Shown one piece after another: positions 18,001-24,857 of a DNA stretch of 37,814 nucleotides. The position numbers were made by a program, and so were the translations under genes. Positions within the stretch are counted from its first letter, which is position 1, and each line of letters starts with the position of its first letter. The notes beneath the pieces are model-generated. The model made no database searches, had not been told where the DNA came from, and saw only the letters and a list, made by a program, of their open reading frames with translations. Source of the stretch: Arenimonas sp. (GTDB taxonomy: Bacteria > Pseudomonadota > Gammaproteobacteria > Xanthomonadales > Xanthomonadaceae); assembly GCF_022842045.1 (NCBI RefSeq), contig NZ_JALHQI010000014.1:13715-51528 (forward strand), given 5' to 3'.

Positions 18001-18366
18001 ACGGGCGATGGCTGGACCTGCATGTTGCTGTTCGGCATTCCCTCCGATCCAACCCGCGTTCGGTGCGATCGCCTGTGGCCGCTCGCGGCGGGCAGCACCA
18101 GCTTCTTCACCGTCAAGGTGCCGGCGGATCGCTTTGAACAGGTGGGCAGCAGCCTCCGCGTCAGCGCCCATCATGCCTTCCTGTACGGCGCGGCTTCCAT
18201 CGACAACAATCCGTACAACGATTACGACGAGGCCACCTGGGTGGTGGATGGTCGCCGCACGCAATCCGTGACCCCGCCCGCGGAACCAACGCCGGCGTAC
18301 GGTAAACCACGCCTCCCCACGCCAACGCCGCGCAAGCCGCAGGCGCGGGCCGCCGCGATGGACTGA
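15094..18366 (+). CDS. Secreted pseudonuclease paralogue with three DUF11-like repeats
   Basis: This 1090-residue protein has the same plan as its upstream neighbour: signal peptide (about 1-24, ending TTAA), OB-like domain (LIHEIQGNGLASP, from about residue 44), EEP-fold domain (about 308-645) and three C-terminal repeats (about 646-1050). A Pro-rich basic tail follows. The EEP catalytic residues are again replaced: Glu by G361, the NH histidine by A471, GDYN by GGFD (G528, D530) and SDH by SPR (633-635). LDH (D592, H593) is kept. Similarity to the preceding gene runs along the whole protein, so the two probably arose by duplication after the active site was lost. The repeats carry Cys pairs (WFCS/SLCR, MGCN/FECT, WTCM/VRCD). 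The C-terminal VVDGRRTQS is shared with the neighbour. The start follows GGGGAAAA. No enzymatic activity is predicted; the role is unknown. Confidence 0.85.
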   Translation: MPNHVARVLLGLSVLALGAATTAAKSPPADRLGVVDTLIHEIQGNGLASPLLGTRVTTQGVVTAVVGDGYVLQSLPGDEDADPATSEGLFVFTGTADPTVAVGQQREVEGLVQEATIGDSPHQLALTRLVDTQSLLLASGLPLPVPVAIVAEELSPDADVDALERYEGMRVSVARLVIVGPTGASIDPTLLTATSDGVLHAVWGQTFGIDAEPPLREPGLSLLDAGTPPTGKNLMMHDANPEVLRIDSRAQPGTPRLDLGRNDRLRDAVGVLGYADARYSLLLDPVSTLVVQPRPRGGNSARSPVELRMAWVDLAGLFDASDDPARSEPVPAPAGYQARLARIANSICRSLNNPEVIAVQGAENLQVLQQLAAVIETNPSTFCPDPRQYEALLVEGTDASGLDVGFLVAGAVVDGLNPRIAVLEVSTPGAAETSAHPAGGSEPLFTSPPLVARLRMTSGRGRTLVLTAVNARLHPLGGADSLLPGANGWATEGERIMTLRARQAASLATWIEAWQQSHPDEALAVFGGFDADPFNDGRVDVMGLVTGRAAPADQSWVSLPSAVTTPLTNLTLTVHPWLQYNATERGDLRGLDHILVNAAMLEAVGFLAATPRVNTDYPAVDRFATGTGKYAFSPRDPRLARMSVKSFIDADTRVEMNLPATLNPNGSGTYPLAVANAGPDFAPLLAFEVRSTLPPAPWALTPLWPGWFCSEPEATVDGSRSLCRHDGLRAPEYNHFQLYVGSDPSLEGTRTTFVASVTGAHGDPDPGNNEVQATIDWDSRVDVLVELSAGNDADPILAGETGVWAVAVKRAGLNPPGQVGVAIEVDAEVGQVTLVRDPAGMGCNPGTPTGPRSSRFECTIYGTNALTLKTFDVNVATRPEDAGRVIGVRVTAETYFGVTDIDLGNNTAAVSRAVAGVVDLWARVAAKPTRYPAPAEFLVSAGASGSPHADISRVVIAVEGPFQSDAPVVTGDGWTCMLLFGIPSDPTRVRCDRLWPLAAGSTSFFTVKVPADRFEQVGSSLRVSAHHAFLYGAASIDNNPYNDYDEATWVVDGRRTQSVTPPAEPTPAYGKPRLPTPTPRKPQARAAAMD

Positions 18367-18376
18367 CGCGTTTTTT

Positions 18377-18409
18377 CCCCGACCGGCGCTTGCCACGCCC
18401 GGTCCGGGG
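18377..18409 (+). other. Hairpin after the third paralogue
   Basis: CCCCGACCGG and CCGGTCCGGGG pair over about 10 bp with one bulged G. A T-run (18371-18376) precedes the hairpin rather than following it, so it is not a standard intrinsic terminator for the plus strand. It overlaps the promoter candidate of the next operon. Confidence 0.4.
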
Positions 18410-18419
18410 CTGCTATCAA
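18390..18419 (+). promoter_or_regulatory. Promoter candidate for the 2-oxoacid dehydrogenase operon
   Basis: TTGCCA (18390-18395) and TATCAA (18414-18419) are separated by 18 bp. A TG lies one base before the -10, giving an extended -10 (TGCTATCAA). The gene starts 26 bp after the -10. Confidence 0.55.
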
Positions 18420-18444
18420 ACGGGTCTGCCTGGGAGGGCCCGTG

Positions 18445-19518
18445 ATGGCGACCGTTGCCAGTTTCGAAATCGAATACCTGCAGTACCTGGGGCCCGACGG
18501 CCGTTTGGTGCGTGAAGACCTGCCCGAGTTCGCCAAGGAGCGGAAGAACCTGGTCGAGCTGTTCAAGACCATGCTGTACGTGCGCACCTTCGACACCAAG
18601 GCGGTGGCGCTGCAGCGCACCGGCAAGCTGGGCACCTACGCCAGCTGCCTGGGCCACGAGGCCGCGCACATCGGCATCGGCACGGCCATGCAGTACGACG
18701 ACGTGTTCGCGCCGTCGTACCGCGAGTACGGCGCCCAGATCGTCCGCGGCGTGAAGCCGCGCGACATCCTGATGTACTGGGGCGGCGACGAGCGCGGCAA
18801 CGACTTCTCCGGCCCGCCGCACGACTACCCGTGGTGCGTGCCGATCGCCACCCAGTGCCTGCACGCGGCCGGCGCCGCGCTGGCGTTCAAGCTGCGCGGC
18901 GAGCCACGCGTGGCGGTCACCTGCGTCGGCGACGGCGGCAGTTCGAAGACCGACACCTACGCCGCCATCAATTCCGCCGGCGCGTACACGCTGCCCTTCG
19001 TGCTCTGCATCATCAACAACCAGTGGGCGATCTCGGTGCCGCGCAAGGCCCAGACCGGCGCCAAGACCCTGGCCCAGAAGGGCTTGGCCGGCGGCCTGGA
19101 CTGCGTTCAGGTGGACGGCAACGACATCATCGCCGTGCGCGCCGCGATGGACCACGCCATCAAGCGCGCGCGCAACGGCCATGGCGGCAGCGTGCTCGAG
19201 CTCGTCACCTACCGCCTCTCCGACCACACCACCGCCGACGACGCCCGCCGCTACCGCGACGACGCCGAGGTGAAGGCCGGCTGGGAGCGCGAGCCGATGT
19301 CGCGCCTGCGCACCTTCCTGATTTCGGAAGGCGTGTGGAGCGAGGCCGAAGAGGCCGCGTGGAAGGAGGAATGCGGCAAGCGCGTGGACGAAGAAGTGAA
19401 CGCCTACCTCGAGACCAAGGTGCAGCCGGTGGAAGCGATGTTCGACCATCTCTACGCCGAGCTTCCCGCCGAGCTGGAAGCCCAGCGCGAAGACGCCATC
19501 CAGTGGGAGGCTCGCTGA
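18445..19518 (+). CDS. pdhA: 2-oxoacid (pyruvate) dehydrogenase E1 component, alpha subunit
   Basis: This 357-residue subunit binds thiamin diphosphate and, with the beta subunit, decarboxylates a 2-oxoacid and reductively acylates the lipoyl group of E2. The thiamin-binding motif is clear: GDGGSSKTD starts it and INNQWAISVP ends it about 30 residues later. YASCLGHEA, SYREYGAQ and the phosphorylation-loop-like LSDHTTADDARRYR are family hallmarks. The ATG at 18445 is preferred over a GTG at 18442 because GGGAGGG lies 6-7 bp upstream. The stop overlaps the next start (TGATG), so the two subunits are translationally coupled. Xanthomonad homologues are annotated as pyruvate dehydrogenase E1 alpha. 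A branched-chain 2-oxoacid substrate cannot be excluded from the sequence. No E3 gene is in the window. Confidence 0.93.
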   Translation: MATVASFEIEYLQYLGPDGRLVREDLPEFAKERKNLVELFKTMLYVRTFDTKAVALQRTGKLGTYASCLGHEAAHIGIGTAMQYDDVFAPSYREYGAQIVRGVKPRDILMYWGGDERGNDFSGPPHDYPWCVPIATQCLHAAGAALAFKLRGEPRVAVTCVGDGGSSKTDTYAAINSAGAYTLPFVLCIINNQWAISVPRKAQTGAKTLAQKGLAGGLDCVQVDGNDIIAVRAAMDHAIKRARNGHGGSVLELVTYRLSDHTTADDARRYRDDAEVKAGWEREPMSRLRTFLISEGVWSEAEEAAWKEECGKRVDEEVNAYLETKVQPVEAMFDHLYAELPAELEAQREDAIQWEAR

Positions 19519-20498
19519 TGGCCGCCATCACCCTGATCGAGGCGATCACGCAGGCGCTGGCCTGGGAAATGAAGCACGACGACACCGTGGTCGTGCTGGG
19601 CGAGGACGTGGGCGTGAACGGCGGCGTGTTCCGCGCCACCGCCGGCCTGCAGCAAACCTTCGGCAGCGAACGCGTGCTCGACACGCCGCTGGACGAAACC
19701 ACCATCGCCGGCCTCACCGTCGGCCTGGCCTCGCAGGGCTTCAAGCCGGTGGCCGAGGCGCAGTTCGACGGCTTCATGTACCCGATGGTGGACCACATCG
19801 TCTGCCACGCCGCGCGTTTCCGCTACCGCACCCGCGGCCGCCTGACCTGCCCGATGGTGCTGCGCGTGCCCTGGGGCGGCGGCATCCGCGCGCCCGAGCA
19901 CCATTCCGAAGCCAACGAGTCCATCTTCACCAACGTGCCGGGCCTGCGCGTGGTGATGCCGTCCTCGCCGCAGCGCGCCTACGGCCTGCTGCTGGCCGCG
20001 ATCCGCGACCCCGACCCGGTGATCTTCTTCGAGCCCAAGCGCATCTACCGCCAATACAAGGAAGAGGTGCCCGACGACGGCGAGGCGCTGCCGCTGGACG
20101 TGTGCTTCGTGCTGCGCGACGGCAGCGACGTCACGATGGTCACCTGGGGCGCGCAGGTGAAGGAAACGCTGGAGGCCGCCGACAAGCTGGCCGAGCAGGG
20201 CATCAGCGCCGAGGTCATCGACGTCGCCACGCTGACGCCGCTCGACTTCGACACCATCAAGGAATCCGTGGCCAAGACCGGCCGCTGCGTGATCGTGCAC
20301 GAGGCCGCCAAGACCGCGGGCTTCGGCGCCGAAATCGCCGCCCGCCTGTCGGAGGAGTCGATGTTCGACCTGGTCGCCCCGGTCGAGCGCGTCACCGGCT
20401 ACGACACCCACATCCCCCTGTTCCGCCTGGAAATGAAGTACCTGCCCAGCGTGGACAAGATCGTCGCCGCCGCCCAGCGCGTCGCCGCGGCCGGCTGA
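19518..20498 (+). CDS. pdhB: 2-oxoacid (pyruvate) dehydrogenase E1 component, beta subunit
   Basis: This 326-residue partner of the alpha subunit completes the alpha2beta2 E1. Transketolase-like pyrimidine-binding features are visible: LGEDVGVNGGVFRAT with its conserved Glu near residue 29, DTPLDETTIAGLTVGLASQG, and QFDGFMYPMVDHIV. The C-terminal transketolase domain shows VTWGAQV, VIDVATLTPLD and VIVHEAAKTAGFGAEIAA. Length is normal. It starts inside the stop of the alpha subunit (TGATG), and the E2 gene begins 9 bp after its stop, so the three genes form one operon. Substrate identity follows that of the complex and is inferred. Confidence 0.94.
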   Translation: MAAITLIEAITQALAWEMKHDDTVVVLGEDVGVNGGVFRATAGLQQTFGSERVLDTPLDETTIAGLTVGLASQGFKPVAEAQFDGFMYPMVDHIVCHAARFRYRTRGRLTCPMVLRVPWGGGIRAPEHHSEANESIFTNVPGLRVVMPSSPQRAYGLLLAAIRDPDPVIFFEPKRIYRQYKEEVPDDGEALPLDVCFVLRDGSDVTMVTWGAQVKETLEAADKLAEQGISAEVIDVATLTPLDFDTIKESVAKTGRCVIVHEAAKTAGFGAEIAARLSEESMFDLVAPVERVTGYDTHIPLFRLEMKYLPSVDKIVAAAQRVAAAG

Positions 20499-20507
20499 GG
20501 ACACCCC

Positions 20508-21887
20508 ATGAGCGAGAAGAAGCTGTTCCTGTTGCCCGACCTGGGCGAGGGCCTGCCCGACGCCGAGATCGTCGAGTGGCTGGTGAAGGTGGGCGACGTC
20601 GTGAAGCTTGACGAGCCGCTGGTGTCGATGGAGACCGCGAAGGCGGTGGTGGAGGTGCCCTCGCCGTATTCCGGCAAGGTGCTGCGCCTCGCCGGCGGTG
20701 CCGGCGACGTGATCGAGACCGGCCACTGGCTGGTCGAGGTCGAGATCGACCCCTCCCTGCCCCAGCGCGCCGATGCGCAAGACACCGGGCATTCGCACGG
20801 CCACAAGGGCGCCGGCAAGCCGGTGCCCAACGAGCCGTCGCGTGACGATGACGACGACACCACCGTGGTCGCCTCCGACACTGGCGGCGAGCTCCGCGAG
20901 GCGCCCGGCGACGGCGATGCCGGCACCGTGGTGGGCGCCATGGAAAGTTCCAACGCCGTGCGCAGCGAGCAGGCCATCGCGGTCGGTGGCGTGAAGGCCA
21001 TGCCGGCCGTGCGCGCGCTGGCCAAGAAGCTCAAGGTCGACCTGGCCCGCGTCACGGCCACCGGCGCCAACGGCGACGTCACCCTCGCCGACGTCAAGCG
21101 CGCCGCCGCCAATCCCGCGCCTGCCGCAGCCGCCCCGCGCCCCACCCCTGTAGGAGGGCCTTCAGGCCCGAAGCCTTTCGCCGAGCGCCCGCAGCCCCCG
21201 GCCAAGAGCTTCGGGGTTAAAACCCCTCCTACAGACAGCGACGCGAAGCTGGACGTGGACGACCCGGTGCGCGGCGTGAAGCGCAACATGATCCGCACCA
21301 TGTCGCAGGCGCACGCCGAAGTGGTGCCGACCTCGCTGATGGACGACGCCGACATCCACGCCTGGGCCCCGGGCGAGGACATCATGGCGCGCCTGATCCG
21401 CGCGCTGGGCGTGGCCGCGCAGGCCGTGCCGGCGCTCAACTCCTGGTTCAACGCCAAGGAAGGCACGCTGCGCCGCCACTCGCGGGTCGACGTGGGCATC
21501 GCCATCGACTCGCCCGACGGCCTGTTCGTGGCCAACCTGCGCGGCGCCGAGAAACTCGACGCCTGGCAGATCCGCGGCGAGCTCAACCGCATCCGCGACG
21601 GCGTGCGCACCCGCAGCCTGCCGCCCGAGGACCTGCGCGACTACACCCTGATGCTGTCGAACTTCGGCGTCTTCGCCGGCAAGTACGCCACGCCCGTGGT
21701 GGTGCCGCCCTGCGTCTGCATCGTCGGCGCCGGCCGCCTGTACCACGCGGTGGTGCCGGTGCTGGGCGGGCTGGAAACCCACCGCACGATGCCGATCTCG
21801 CTCACCTTCGACCACCGCGCCTGCACCGGCGGCGAGGCGGCCCGCTTCCTGCGCGCCCTGCTGGACGACCTGCAGCGCCCGAACTGA
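20508..21887 (+). CDS. pdhC: Dihydrolipoamide acyltransferase, E2 component
   Basis: This 459-residue core subunit transfers the acyl group from lipoate to CoA. One lipoyl domain (about 1-80) has its lysine in METAKAVVEV (K45). An acidic, His-containing linker leads to the peripheral subunit-binding domain (MPAVRALAKKLKVDLARV, about 162-200). A second linker precedes the catalytic domain (about 250-459). The active-site signature reads DHRACTGGEAARF. The histidine (H436) is kept, but the usual DHRxxDG has Thr in place of Asp; similar variants are known in this E2 subgroup. Residues 214-242 are encoded by a TGTAGGAGGG REP pair that enlarges the second linker in frame. The stop is 3 bp from the convergent diguanylate cyclase gene. 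Gene symbol is by operon position. Confidence 0.9.
   Translation: MSEKKLFLLPDLGEGLPDAEIVEWLVKVGDVVKLDEPLVSMETAKAVVEVPSPYSGKVLRLAGGAGDVIETGHWLVEVEIDPSLPQRADAQDTGHSHGHKGAGKPVPNEPSRDDDDDTTVVASDTGGELREAPGDGDAGTVVGAMESSNAVRSEQAIAVGGVKAMPAVRALAKKLKVDLARVTATGANGDVTLADVKRAAANPAPAAAAPRPTPVGGPSGPKPFAERPQPPAKSFGVKTPPTDSDAKLDVDDPVRGVKRNMIRTMSQAHAEVVPTSLMDDADIHAWAPGEDIMARLIRALGVAAQAVPALNSWFNAKEGTLRRHSRVDVGIAIDSPDGLFVANLRGAEKLDAWQIRGELNRIRDGVRTRSLPPEDLRDYTLMLSNFGVFAGKYATPVVVPPCVCIVGAGRLYHAVVPVLGGLETHRTMPISLTFDHRACTGGEAARFLRALLDDLQRPN
21148..21234. repeat. Inverted REP pair inside the E2 coding sequence
   Basis: CTGTAGGAGGG opens the element and CCCTCCTACAG closes it; the arms stay complementary with mismatches for about 30 bp (GGGCCTTCAGGCCCGAAGC against GCTTCGGGGTTAAAACCCC). 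Total length is 87 bp, exactly 29 codons, and the reading frame stays open. The same TGTAGGAGGG head occurs at 25670 in intergenic DNA. TGTAGGAG-type palindromes are common repeats in Xanthomonadaceae. Confidence 0.8.
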
Positions 21888-21890
21888 GCC

Positions 21891-22985
21891 TCAGTCCTCG
21901 TCGGCCTCGACGCGATTCCGGCCGCGCCGCTTGGCGCGATAGAGTGCCTGGTCGGCACGCTGGAACAAGGCCTCGGGCGCATCCCGCCCGGCCAGCCCCA
22001 TCGCCAGCCCTGCCGACATCGTGACGGCCATCGGCAGGTCCGGCCGCGCGGCGACGTCGCCGCGGATGCGCTCGACCACCGTGCGCGCGCCGGCCAAAGG
22101 CGTACCGGGCATGATCACCAGGAACTCCTCGCCGCCGTAGCGCACGGCGATGTCGCCGCCGCGAACGGCGCGCCCGATCTCCTCGCCGACGATGCGCAGC
22201 ACGGCATCGCCGGCCGAATGGCCCAGGGTGTCGTTGATGCGCTTGAAGTGGTCGATGTCCAGCACGGCGACCACGTAGGGTGCGTTCCTGGCGAACGACT
22301 GGAGCTTGTCCTCCTGGCGGATCTTCTCCAGGCCGGTGCGGTTCAGCAGCCCGGTCAGCGCATCGGTGCTGGCCTCGGTCGCCAGCTCGGTGTTCTCGGC
22401 CTCGAGCTGGCGCTGGTAGCGCAGCAGGTCACGCGTGAAAAGCTCGCGCTCGACCAGCTGGCGCTGGGCGTCGAGCTGGCCGCGGCGCGACTCGAGCAGC
22501 TGCACCGCCAGCCGCGCCAGGGCGCGCAGCGCGTCGCGCTGCCGCGGCGACAGTTCGCGCGGCTGGGTGTCGATCACGCATACCGTCCCGAGCGCGTGCC
22601 CGCCCGGCGCTACCATCGGCGCCCCCGCGTAGAAGCGCAGGTGGTCGGGGCCGGTGACCTGCGGGTAATCCCTGAACAGCGGATGCCGCGATGCATCGGT
22701 GACCACGGTGACCTCGTCCGGCCGGCGGATGGCGACGTCGCAGAAGGCGATGCCGCGTTCGGTTTCCTCGCCCTCGATGCCCTCCGAGGCCTTGAACCAC
22801 TGGCGCTCTTCGTCGATGAAGGTCATCACTGCCTGCGGCGTGCCGCAGACCTGGCGGGCCAGGGCCACGATGTCGTCGTAGGCCTGCTCGGGCAACGTGT
22901 CCAGGATGCGGTAGCGACGCAAGGCGTCGATGCGTTCCTGCTCGGCCCCGGCGGGAATGGGCGGCGGCGCGGATTGCAGTTCCAT
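21891..22985 (-). CDS. GAF-GGDEF diguanylate cyclase
   Basis: This 364-residue cytoplasmic protein is predicted to make c-di-GMP from two GTP. A GAF domain (about 22-166; EERQWFKASEGIEG, FCDVAI, FYAGAPM, LGTVCVID) is joined by a charged, probably coiled-coil linker (about 166-204) to a GGDEF domain (205-364). The active site is GGEEF (284-288), an accepted active variant. An RxxD inhibitory site (R275-D278) sits five residues ahead, so product inhibition is likely. DIDHFKRINDTLGHSAGD is well kept. The ATG at 22985 is preferred over the longer open frame because GGAGGAGGT lies 7 bp upstream. The GAF ligand is unknown. The gene converges on the E2 gene with a 3-bp gap. Confidence 0.93.
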   Translation of the reverse strand: MELQSAPPPIPAGAEQERIDALRRYRILDTLPEQAYDDIVALARQVCGTPQAVMTFIDEERQWFKASEGIEGEETERGIAFCDVAIRRPDEVTVVTDASRHPLFRDYPQVTGPDHLRFYAGAPMVAPGGHALGTVCVIDTQPRELSPRQRDALRALARLAVQLLESRRGQLDAQRQLVERELFTRDLLRYQRQLEAENTELATEASTDALTGLLNRTGLEKIRQEDKLQSFARNAPYVVAVLDIDHFKRINDTLGHSAGDAVLRIVGEEIGRAVRGGDIAVRYGGEEFLVIMPGTPLAGARTVVERIRGDVAARPDLPMAVTMSAGLAMGLAGRDAPEALFQRADQALYRAKRRGRNRVEADED

Positions 22986-23067
22986 ACGGTCAACCTCCTC
23001 CGGCTGGCCTCCAGTGTAGGCCTCCACACCCTCCGCGCAAGCCGCTGCCACGGAACGGGTCACCGCG

Positions 23068-23090
23068 GGGTCAGGTTCCGAACCTGGCCC
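23068..23090. repeat. Near-perfect palindrome in the gap before the cyclase gene
   Basis: CAGGTTC-C-GAACCTG is a perfect 7-bp-arm inverted repeat. Allowing one T/G mismatch it extends to 11 bp each side (GGG...CCC). The single-base centre makes it an operator or REP relic rather than a hairpin. It lies upstream of the diguanylate cyclase gene and downstream of the small membrane protein gene, both on the minus strand. Confidence 0.4.
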
Positions 23091-23115
23091 TGCCCTTGGC
23101 CGCGGGCGCGGGAAA

Positions 23116-23427
23116 TCAGGCCTGGCGAAAGCGCATCCCGCGCCAGGACCAGGCAACGGCGATCACGGCGAGGAACGCCTTGTACGCCAGCAAACTGGCC
23201 AGTACCTGGCGCCAGATCGGGCCGGCCTCGATGCTGGTGCTGGCGATCGAATAGCCCCAGCGCCCTGCGACGAAGCTGGCCGCGAACGCCAGCGCCAGCA
23301 TCGCCAGGTCGAAGTTGCGCCGCGCCGGCGTGCGCGCGAGCGTGCGCGGATAAAACCAGTACAGCGCAGCCAGGATCGCGAACCAGGGCAGGAAGAGGAG
23401 GATCGCGAGGTCGGCGATGTCGGCCAT
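23116..23427 (-). CDS. Small hypothetical membrane protein coupled to trpS
   Basis: This 103-residue protein is not recognised. It shows three hydrophobic stretches (about residues 7-23, 40-57 and 78-95) separated by a basic loop (PRTLARTPARR) and an Arg-containing loop, so it is probably an inner-membrane protein with three helices. Its ATG overlaps the trpS stop by one base (TGATG on the minus strand), which implies translational coupling. The overlap and a clean stop support it as a real gene. Nothing in it suggests an enzymatic role. Confidence 0.75.
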   Translation of the reverse strand: MADIADLAILLFLPWFAILAALYWFYPRTLARTPARRNFDLAMLALAFAASFVAGRWGYSIASTSIEAGPIWRQVLASLLAYKAFLAVIAVAWSWRGMRFRQA

Positions 23428-24752
23428 CAGGCGCCCTCCTCCGCGAAGGCCGCCAACGCGGCGGCCACTTCTTCCAGCAGCGCGTGCGCCGCGAGTTCGC
23501 CCATGGCGTCCTCGCCGAGGTGCACCACGCGACCCGCCGCTTCGCGCAGGCCGGCGCCGGCATCCGCCTTCAGGCGCGCGATGGCCTGCCCGGCCTCGCG
23601 CGGCGAGGCGTGGCCCAGGCCCAGCAACAGCTCACGCCCATCCGCCGCCACCAGCTTGAAGTGGAAGCGCCCATCGGCCTCGCGGTACTGCTTGAACTGG
23701 GGCATCGCCGCCTTCGCCTTCCCCGCCTTGGCCACGACCACCTGCTCGCGCAGGTCGCGCAGGCCCACGGCGTAGCGCAGTTCGGCCAGCAGCGGCGTGG
23801 CGATCCTGCGCGCCTTGATGGCGCCCTCGCGCAGGATGGCCTCGATCTCGATCGGCTTGGCCATCAGCGCCTCGTACTTCTCGCGCATGGGCGCGACCTC
23901 GGCGTCGATGCGCTCGAACAGCGCCTGCTTGGCGTCGCCCCAACCGATGCCGTCGGCAAAGGCCCGCGCAAAATCGTCCGACTGCTCCGGCGTCGAGAAC
24001 GCCTGGTGCAGCTGGAACAGCGCCGAACCCTCGGTATCCTTCGCCTCCCCGGGCGCCCGCGAATCGGTCACGATCGAGAAGATGAGCTTCTTGAGCTCGT
24101 TGCGCGGCGCGAACAGCGGGATGGTGTTGTCGTAGCTCTTGCTCATCTTGCGGCCGTCGAGGCCGGGCAGCGTGGCCACGCTCTCCTCGATCGCGGCCTC
24201 GGGCAGCACGAAGTGCTCGCCGTACAGATGGTTGAAGCGCGCGCCGAAGTCGCGCGCCATCTCGATGTGCTGGATCTGGTCGCGCCCCACCGGCACCGAG
24301 TGCGCCTTGAACATCAGGATGTCGGCGGCCATCAGCACCGGGTACATGAAAAGACCTGCAGTGACGCCGGCATCGTCGTCCTCGCCCGCTTCGCGGTTGC
24401 GGTCCACCGCCGCCTTGTAGGCGTGCGCGCGGTTGAGCAGGCCCTTGCCGGCCACGCAGGTCAGCAGCCAGGTCAGCTCCGGGATCTCGGGAATGTCGGA
24501 CTGGCGGTAGAACCACACCTTGTCCGGCTGCAGCCCGCAGGCCAGCCAGCTGGCCGCGATCTCGAGCGTCGAGCGCTGCACCCGCGCCGGGTCCTGCACC
24601 TTGATCAGCGCGTGGTAGTCGGCCAGGAAATAGAAGCTTTCCACGCCGGGGCGATGGCTGGCGGCGATCGCAGGGCGGATCGCGCCGGCGTAATTGCCCA
24701 GGTGCGGGGTGCCGGAGGTGGTGATGCCGGTAAGGACGCGGGTCGCGGGCAT
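23427..24752 (-). CDS. trpS: Tryptophanyl-tRNA synthetase with C-terminal extension
   Basis: This class I synthetase of 441 residues charges tRNA-Trp. The HIGH-type motif is TPHLGNYAG (about 15-23) and KMSKS is intact at 202-206. GVTAGLFMYPVLMAADILMF and VPVGRDQIQHIEMARD are typical. Bacterial TrpS is usually about 330-350 residues; here about 90 more follow. The segment MPQFKQYREADGRFHFKLVA, then ADGRELLLGLGHASPREAG, resembles the small DUF1508/YegP domain. Extended forms of this kind are known in xanthomonads. The ATG at 24752 has no strong ribosome binding site but fits the family N-terminus. Divergent from a secreted-protein gene; followed by a coupled membrane protein gene. Confidence 0.95.
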   Translation of the reverse strand: MPATRVLTGITTSGTPHLGNYAGAIRPAIAASHRPGVESFYFLADYHALIKVQDPARVQRSTLEIAASWLACGLQPDKVWFYRQSDIPEIPELTWLLTCVAGKGLLNRAHAYKAAVDRNREAGEDDDAGVTAGLFMYPVLMAADILMFKAHSVPVGRDQIQHIEMARDFGARFNHLYGEHFVLPEAAIEESVATLPGLDGRKMSKSYDNTIPLFAPRNELKKLIFSIVTDSRAPGEAKDTEGSALFQLHQAFSTPEQSDDFARAFADGIGWGDAKQALFERIDAEVAPMREKYEALMAKPIEIEAILREGAIKARRIATPLLAELRYAVGLRDLREQVVVAKAGKAKAAMPQFKQYREADGRFHFKLVAADGRELLLGLGHASPREAGQAIARLKADAGAGLREAAGRVVHLGEDAMGELAAHALLEEVAAALAAFAEEGA

Positions 24753-24857
24753 GGGGTCGTCTGCTGTGTGAACGCAGGCATTTTAGCCCGCCCGGGACGC
24801 CAACCCCGTTTGCCGGCGCGGAACGTTGAAATCCGCGTCCAACCCCGGAGCCCGCCC

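Noticed and set aside
10460..18366. Second and third array genes as pseudogenes
   Set aside because: Both are full-length, have signal peptides, ribosome binding sites and promoter-like leaders, and conserve scaffold motifs. Only catalytic positions are changed.
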